64,000 nucleotides of DNA from CAJQQY01 sp045104975 (GTDB taxonomy: Bacteria > Bacteroidota > Bacteroidia > Chitinophagales > Saprospiraceae): contig JBGCCY010000049.1 of NCBI GenBank assembly GCA_045104975.1, positions 1 through 64,000 on the forward strand, read 5' to 3'. The position numbers and the translations under genes were made by a program. Position 1 is the stretch's first letter. Each line of letters opens with the position of its first letter. The notes under the pieces are model-generated. The model did not search any database, was not told where the DNA came from, and saw only the letters and a list, made by a program, of their open reading frames with translations. Positions 61,069-64,000 of this stretch are shown piece after piece.

Positions 61069-61731
61069 ATGAAAAAAAAAACCCGTATGCGACAAATTTT
61101 ATTTTTGATAATTCTATTTCTCCAGTTTGGAACGGCAGAATTATTTTCTCAAAATGTGGCTATTGAGAATCTGAAACAGAATATCGCTTATCCATATTTA
61201 GATAATCCGATGAATATTATTGTGGAAGGAATTCCGTGTGAAGAAATATTTGTTTCGACGGATAATGGAGAAGTTAAATCGAAGAGAAATTGCCAATATA
61301 TTTTTCATCCACATGAAGTTGGAGTCGCTTCTATTTTTATCCATATGATTGAAAAGGGAGATACGATTCAAATTAAGGAGAGAAAATATAGAGTAAAAAG
61401 ATGGCCAAAACCTGTGGCAAGTCTTAGTGGTAATAAATCTGGAAAATTAGGTATAGGTGAATTTAAAGCTCAATTGGGAATAAGTGCTCGAATTGAGAAT
61501 TTTGATATTGATGCGAGATGTAAAGTTATTTCTTTCGAGTTACAAATAATTAGAGGAAAAAATTTGATCAGAGAAGTGATTAATAATGGAGGAAGGTTTG
61601 AAGAGAAAACCAAAAAAATAATTTTTAAAGTGGAAAAGGGAGATAGAATAATTTTAGATAAGATTATGGTTTTAATGCCTGGCTCAAAAGATAAAATAGA
61701 ACTTGATGATATTGATATCATTATTAAGTAA
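61069..61731 (+). CDS. Free-standing GldM C-terminal-like periplasmic protein
   Basis: A 220-residue exported protein (signal about 1-28). The mature chain matches the C-terminal part of GldM, the T9SS motor/gliding protein that extends through the periplasm: AYPYLDNPMNIIVEGIPCEEI, a STDNGEV strand, RKYRVKRWPKPVASLSGNKS and ENFDIDARCKVISFELQII. Real GldM has an N-terminal membrane helix and four periplasmic domains (about 510 residues); only the last two are seen here, with no gldK/L/N nearby. It may act as an alternative coupling module or compete with GldM. It has two hairpins upstream and a strong terminator after. Confidence 0.75.
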   Translation: MKKKTRMRQILFLIILFLQFGTAELFSQNVAIENLKQNIAYPYLDNPMNIIVEGIPCEEIFVSTDNGEVKSKRNCQYIFHPHEVGVASIFIHMIEKGDTIQIKERKYRVKRWPKPVASLSGNKSGKLGIGEFKAQLGISARIENFDIDARCKVISFELQIIRGKNLIREVINNGGRFEEKTKKIIFKVEKGDRIILDKIMVLMPGSKDKIELDDIDIIIK

Positions 61732-61735
61732 AAAT

Positions 61736-61773
61736 AAAAAAGCCTTTGAAAAACTATTTTCAAAGGCTTTTTT
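61736..61773. terminator. Bidirectional terminator
   Basis: A perfect 17-bp A-tract/GCCTTTGAAAA stem with a 4-base loop and T-tract, between the convergent GldM-C-like and ABC permease genes. Confidence 0.9.
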
Positions 61774-61791
61774 ATTCTTGTAAATATATTG

Positions 61792-62598
61792 TTACAAATC
61801 TCGCTTCACCATCAACCGATACGCTCCAAAAAGAAAAAGAGCAGTATAAATCGTAACTGTAATTATCGCTTCGGTTGAAGATAAAAACGGATTGAAATCC
61901 ATTTCACGAATCATATCATTTGCAATATCTGGAAAAGGAATTGGTGTTAAGTCTGACATTGCATTTACAGGGTAGAAAAGGACAGTTCGAGATTCTAAAT
62001 AATACATATGAATACCTCGAATAACTCGTTCTAAAAAAATACCATAGGCTAGAAAAACAAAAACTGCAAAACCTGTACGGCGAACCAGCATTCCGAAAAA
62101 TAGTCCAAGAGACATATATCCAAAACTCATTAAAAAATAACGTGGAATATAAGACATCAACCCTTGAGTATAAATATCCATATAAAATGGATCAGCATGA
62201 AATAAACCAATTAAAGTTCCTGATAGGAAATAATAAGCGGTAGCAATCAAACTAATAGCAGTTATGAAAATTAATTTCGCAGAAAAGTATTCTTTCCTAG
62301 AAAGACCTGTGATGATATTTTGTCGAAGGGTTTTATTTCCAAATTCCATAGTTACAGAAAGTACTCCCATAAACCCTAAAAAGAAAAATCCCAGCCAACT
62401 ACCAATGTATCCTAAATACTTCCACACATTCGGAAAAGTGTAAAATCCTTGTGTACCAAAAAAAGCAGCTGGCTCTTCTGGCAACGCTTTAGTGACTAAC
62501 AAGGACACCGGTAATAATATCAAATACAAAATCGTCATTACAATAAATGGCTTGTAATTTTTGACTTTTAAAAATTCTAATTTTAATAAATGTATCAT
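61792..62598 (-). CDS. ABC-2 type transporter permease
   Basis: A 268-residue membrane subunit with about six helices. The order fits ABC-2 permeases: a cytoplasmic start (IHLLKLEFLKVKNYKPF), the first helix pair, an amphipathic loop with EFGNKTLRQNIITGLSRKEYFSAK, and later helices (AYYFLSGTLIGLF, FGYMSLGLFFGMLVRR). The EFxxxTLRQNxxTG segment is characteristic of bacitracin/lantibiotic- or Gld-type exporters. It lies 9 bp after the ATPase gene; together they would pump a substrate out of the cytoplasm, unknown from sequence. GldF/GldA-type gliding transporters are also ABC-2, which is only a possibility here. Confidence 0.85.
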   Translation of the reverse strand: MIHLLKLEFLKVKNYKPFIVMTILYLILLPVSLLVTKALPEEPAAFFGTQGFYTFPNVWKYLGYIGSWLGFFFLGFMGVLSVTMEFGNKTLRQNIITGLSRKEYFSAKLIFITAISLIATAYYFLSGTLIGLFHADPFYMDIYTQGLMSYIPRYFLMSFGYMSLGLFFGMLVRRTGFAVFVFLAYGIFLERVIRGIHMYYLESRTVLFYPVNAMSDLTPIPFPDIANDMIREMDFNPFLSSTEAIITVTIYTALFLFGAYRLMVKRDL

Positions 62599-62607
62599 TG
62601 TTTTCGT

Positions 62608-63498
62608 TTAGTTTTTGCTAGTGATTTCTAAAAATTCTGATTCCAAACTCTTCGCTTTTGCCACCAAATGAGTTAATGTAATACCATTGTTATGAGCCAT
62701 CAGGTTGATCTCTGCTGTGGAAAATTCACTATCAACATAGAGGATTAATTTTCCTTCTTTTTCAACTAGCTTGCTGATTCGAGAATCGTTGGATAACATA
62801 TTTTTTAAACCATCTAAACTTGGTGCAGCAATCTCAACTTGTACATCATCGCTAATGATAGAACCTACGGAACCTGAAATTAAGTGGTTGCCATTTTTAA
62901 TAATTGAAACATGGGTACATACTTTTTCTACTTCATCTAAAATATGGCTGGCCATAATTATGGTTTTTCCTTGCTTGCCGATATTGACGATAGTCTCTCG
63001 GACTTCAGCAATTCCTTGTGGATCTAACCCATTGGTTGGTTCATCAAAAATCAAAACATCGGGATCACCAATCATCGCACCTGCAATTCCTAACCGTTGC
63101 TTCATTCCTAAAGAATAAGTTCGAAAAGGGGAGGTTTTTCGATGAGCCAAGTTGACAATTTCTAATAATTCATCGATACGAGGATTATCCACTTTTTTAA
63201 TGTGGGCAATAATTTTGAGATTGTCTACTGCATTTTTGTAGGGATAAAAATTAGGTGTTTCGAGTAATGCTCCCAAATTTTTTCGAGCATTCTCTCCGTA
63301 CTTTCCTTCGAACCAATTGTAGTCGCCACTATCTTTTTTGATGATGTCTAGCACCATGCCGAGAAAGGTAGTTTTTCCACTTCCGTTAGGACCGAGGATT
63401 CCGAGAATTTGTCCTTCTTCCACCTGAAGGGAAAGCCGGTTGACCGCTTTGATTGAGCCATATCTTTTGGAGAGTTCGTTGGTTTGAAGTACCGTCAT
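62608..63498 (-). CDS. ABC transporter ATP-binding protein
   Basis: A 296-residue ATPase subunit of the exporter. Walker A GPNGSGKT (36-43), Q-loop region LLETPNFYPYKNAVDNL, signature YSLGMKQRLGIAGAM, Walker B VLIFDEPTNGLDP and the H-loop MASHILDEVEKVC are all intact. The C-terminal 75 residues (VQIEIAAPSLDGL onward) form the extra domain typical of drug/antibiotic-type ABC-2 ATPases. It is first in its operon, with a complete promoter directly upstream. Confidence 0.93.
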   Translation of the reverse strand: MTVLQTNELSKRYGSIKAVNRLSLQVEEGQILGILGPNGSGKTTFLGMVLDIIKKDSGDYNWFEGKYGENARKNLGALLETPNFYPYKNAVDNLKIIAHIKKVDNPRIDELLEIVNLAHRKTSPFRTYSLGMKQRLGIAGAMIGDPDVLIFDEPTNGLDPQGIAEVRETIVNIGKQGKTIIMASHILDEVEKVCTHVSIIKNGNHLISGSVGSIISDDVQVEIAAPSLDGLKNMLSNDSRISKLVEKEGKLILYVDSEFSTAEINLMAHNNGITLTHLVAKAKSLESEFLEITSKN

Positions 63499-63512
63499 GT
63501 TTTATTTTTTAT

Positions 63513-63543
63513 CAAAAATAACTTTCTACAGCTCGTTGACAAA
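63513..63543 (-). promoter_or_regulatory. Bacteroidota promoter of the ABC operon
   Basis: On the minus strand TTTG (63543-63540), 19 bases, TATTTTTG (63520-63513): full consensus. The leader would be under 15 nt, so start-codon context rather than a long ribosome site probably sets translation. Confidence 0.7.
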
Positions 63544-63850
63544 TAATAAAGGATAAAATGTTGATTTGAGAAGACTAAGAGGGGAAGGTGTCAGATTTCA
63601 GGTTGGCCGCTACGCTCTCGGTAAGGAGTCAGGGTTTTTTGTTTTCCCCGGTTCTTTTGAAATTATAGTTCTATAACTATGAAATAACGGCTAGGAAATC
63701 AGGAAGCCCCTGATTCCTGACAATCTGCCAAAGGCAGTTGACCTGAAACCTGACTCCTATTTCAAAAAAAAATAGAGACAAGGCCTGCCTTGTCTCTACG
63801 TATTAAATTTGTTGTTTTGTTTGTTAAACTAAACTATTATGAAAAAGAAT
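63544..63850. repeat. Repeat-rich spacer
   Basis: No gene. TCAGATTTCAGGTT near 63589 pairs with AACCTGA-type words near 63745; AGGAGTCAGG and CCTGACTCCT form another pair. A perfect 12-bp palindrome (TAGAGACAAGGC, 63773-63784, with 63787-63798) resembles repeats seen across Bacteroidota. These look like dispersed palindromic elements. Confidence 0.5.
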
Positions 63851-64000
63851 TTATTTTTCACCAGATAATACATCACCACTTGGCAAGGTAATCGGATCGT
63901 ACTGAAAAATAGAAATTGGTTTTTTTGAAATTTTATTTTTGCTAGGAAGTGCTGCTTCCAGATTTTCGATAGGTAGTTTTAAAAGTGGTTGCAAACTTTT
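63851..64000 (-). CDS. Partial hypothetical protein, C-terminal 49 residues
   Basis: On the minus strand the frame entering from the right edge reads 49 codons and stops at 63853-63851. The end is KSLQPLLKLPIENLEAALPS, then a Lys/Ile-rich link and FQYDPITLPSGDVLSGEK. It is too short for a family call. The gene's start lies beyond the window. Confidence 0.5.
   Translation of the reverse strand, partial: KSLQPLLKLPIENLEAALPSKNKISKKPISIFQYDPITLPSGDVLSGEK

Overview
The window is AT-rich, gene-dense DNA from a member of the Bacteroidota, most likely a Saprospiria/Lewinella-like gliding or surface-attached marine or sludge bacterium. The evidence is: a whole set of type IX secretion (T9SS) cargo with type A or type B (CHU_C) C-terminal sorting domains; a giant SprB-repeat surface protein; an S46 dipeptidyl-peptidase; a GldM-C-like protein; and repeated use of the Bacteroidota promoter TTTG-N19..22-TAnnTTTG. 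I see no tRNA, rRNA, CRISPR array, transposase or phage genes, so this reads as ordinary chromosome with a strong accessory surface-protein component.

Layout. 1-9.5 kb: housekeeping and regulatory genes (PlsC-like acyltransferase, YjjX, GNAT, a TPR sensor kinase, Nudix, RBBP9-like esterase, MerR-TipAS, a TIR-winged-helix protein) plus an unrecorded 56-residue peptide gene with its own perfect terminator. 9.5-15.4 kb: an ECF sigma factor translationally coupled to a polytopic membrane protein, an outer-membrane barrel, DUF4291 and an RNase Z-like hydrolase. 15.6-24.4 kb: molybdenum-cofactor genes (moaC, a MobB-MobA-like fusion), DPP11-type S46 peptidase, mgsA and ndpA, interspersed with a local family of palindromic GGTTAATGGTGAATGG repeats. 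24.7-34.8 kb: the 1843-residue SprB-like protein, a Mesh1-like HD protein, a four-Kazal lipoprotein and a T9SS subtilase. 35-38 kb: aspartate kinase, then an orphan pair of unknown genes, one of which carries a metzincin-like motif in which two of three zinc histidines are cysteine. 38-43 kb: two paralogous T9SS surface proteins and an IscA/SufA-type Fe-S protein. 43-49.6 kb: a 5'-nucleotidase split into two genes in swapped order, dnaA, a von Willebrand A lipoprotein and DUF6580. 49.7-55.4 kb: three tandem paralogous secreted proteins with dockerin-like and cohesin-like modules plus T9SS tails. 55.6-64 kb: a GT-C membrane protein, an M1 peptidase, a GldM-C-like protein, an ABC exporter and the end of another gene.

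How it fits together. About ten proteins are built for export to the outer surface (SprB-like, subtilase, two G8-like beta proteins, three dockerin/cohesin proteins, VWA lipoprotein, M1 and S46 peptidases). Proteolysis is a theme: a peptidase set (S46, S8, M1) and a Kazal inhibitor lipoprotein that could protect the cell from its own or foreign serine proteases. The most unusual material is the Cys-rich 37.1-38.0 kb gene, the three-copy dockerin/cohesin cluster, the small peptide gene at 3.5 kb, the TIR-winged-helix protein and the free-standing GldM-C-like protein. All family calls are from reading motifs; no database search was possible.
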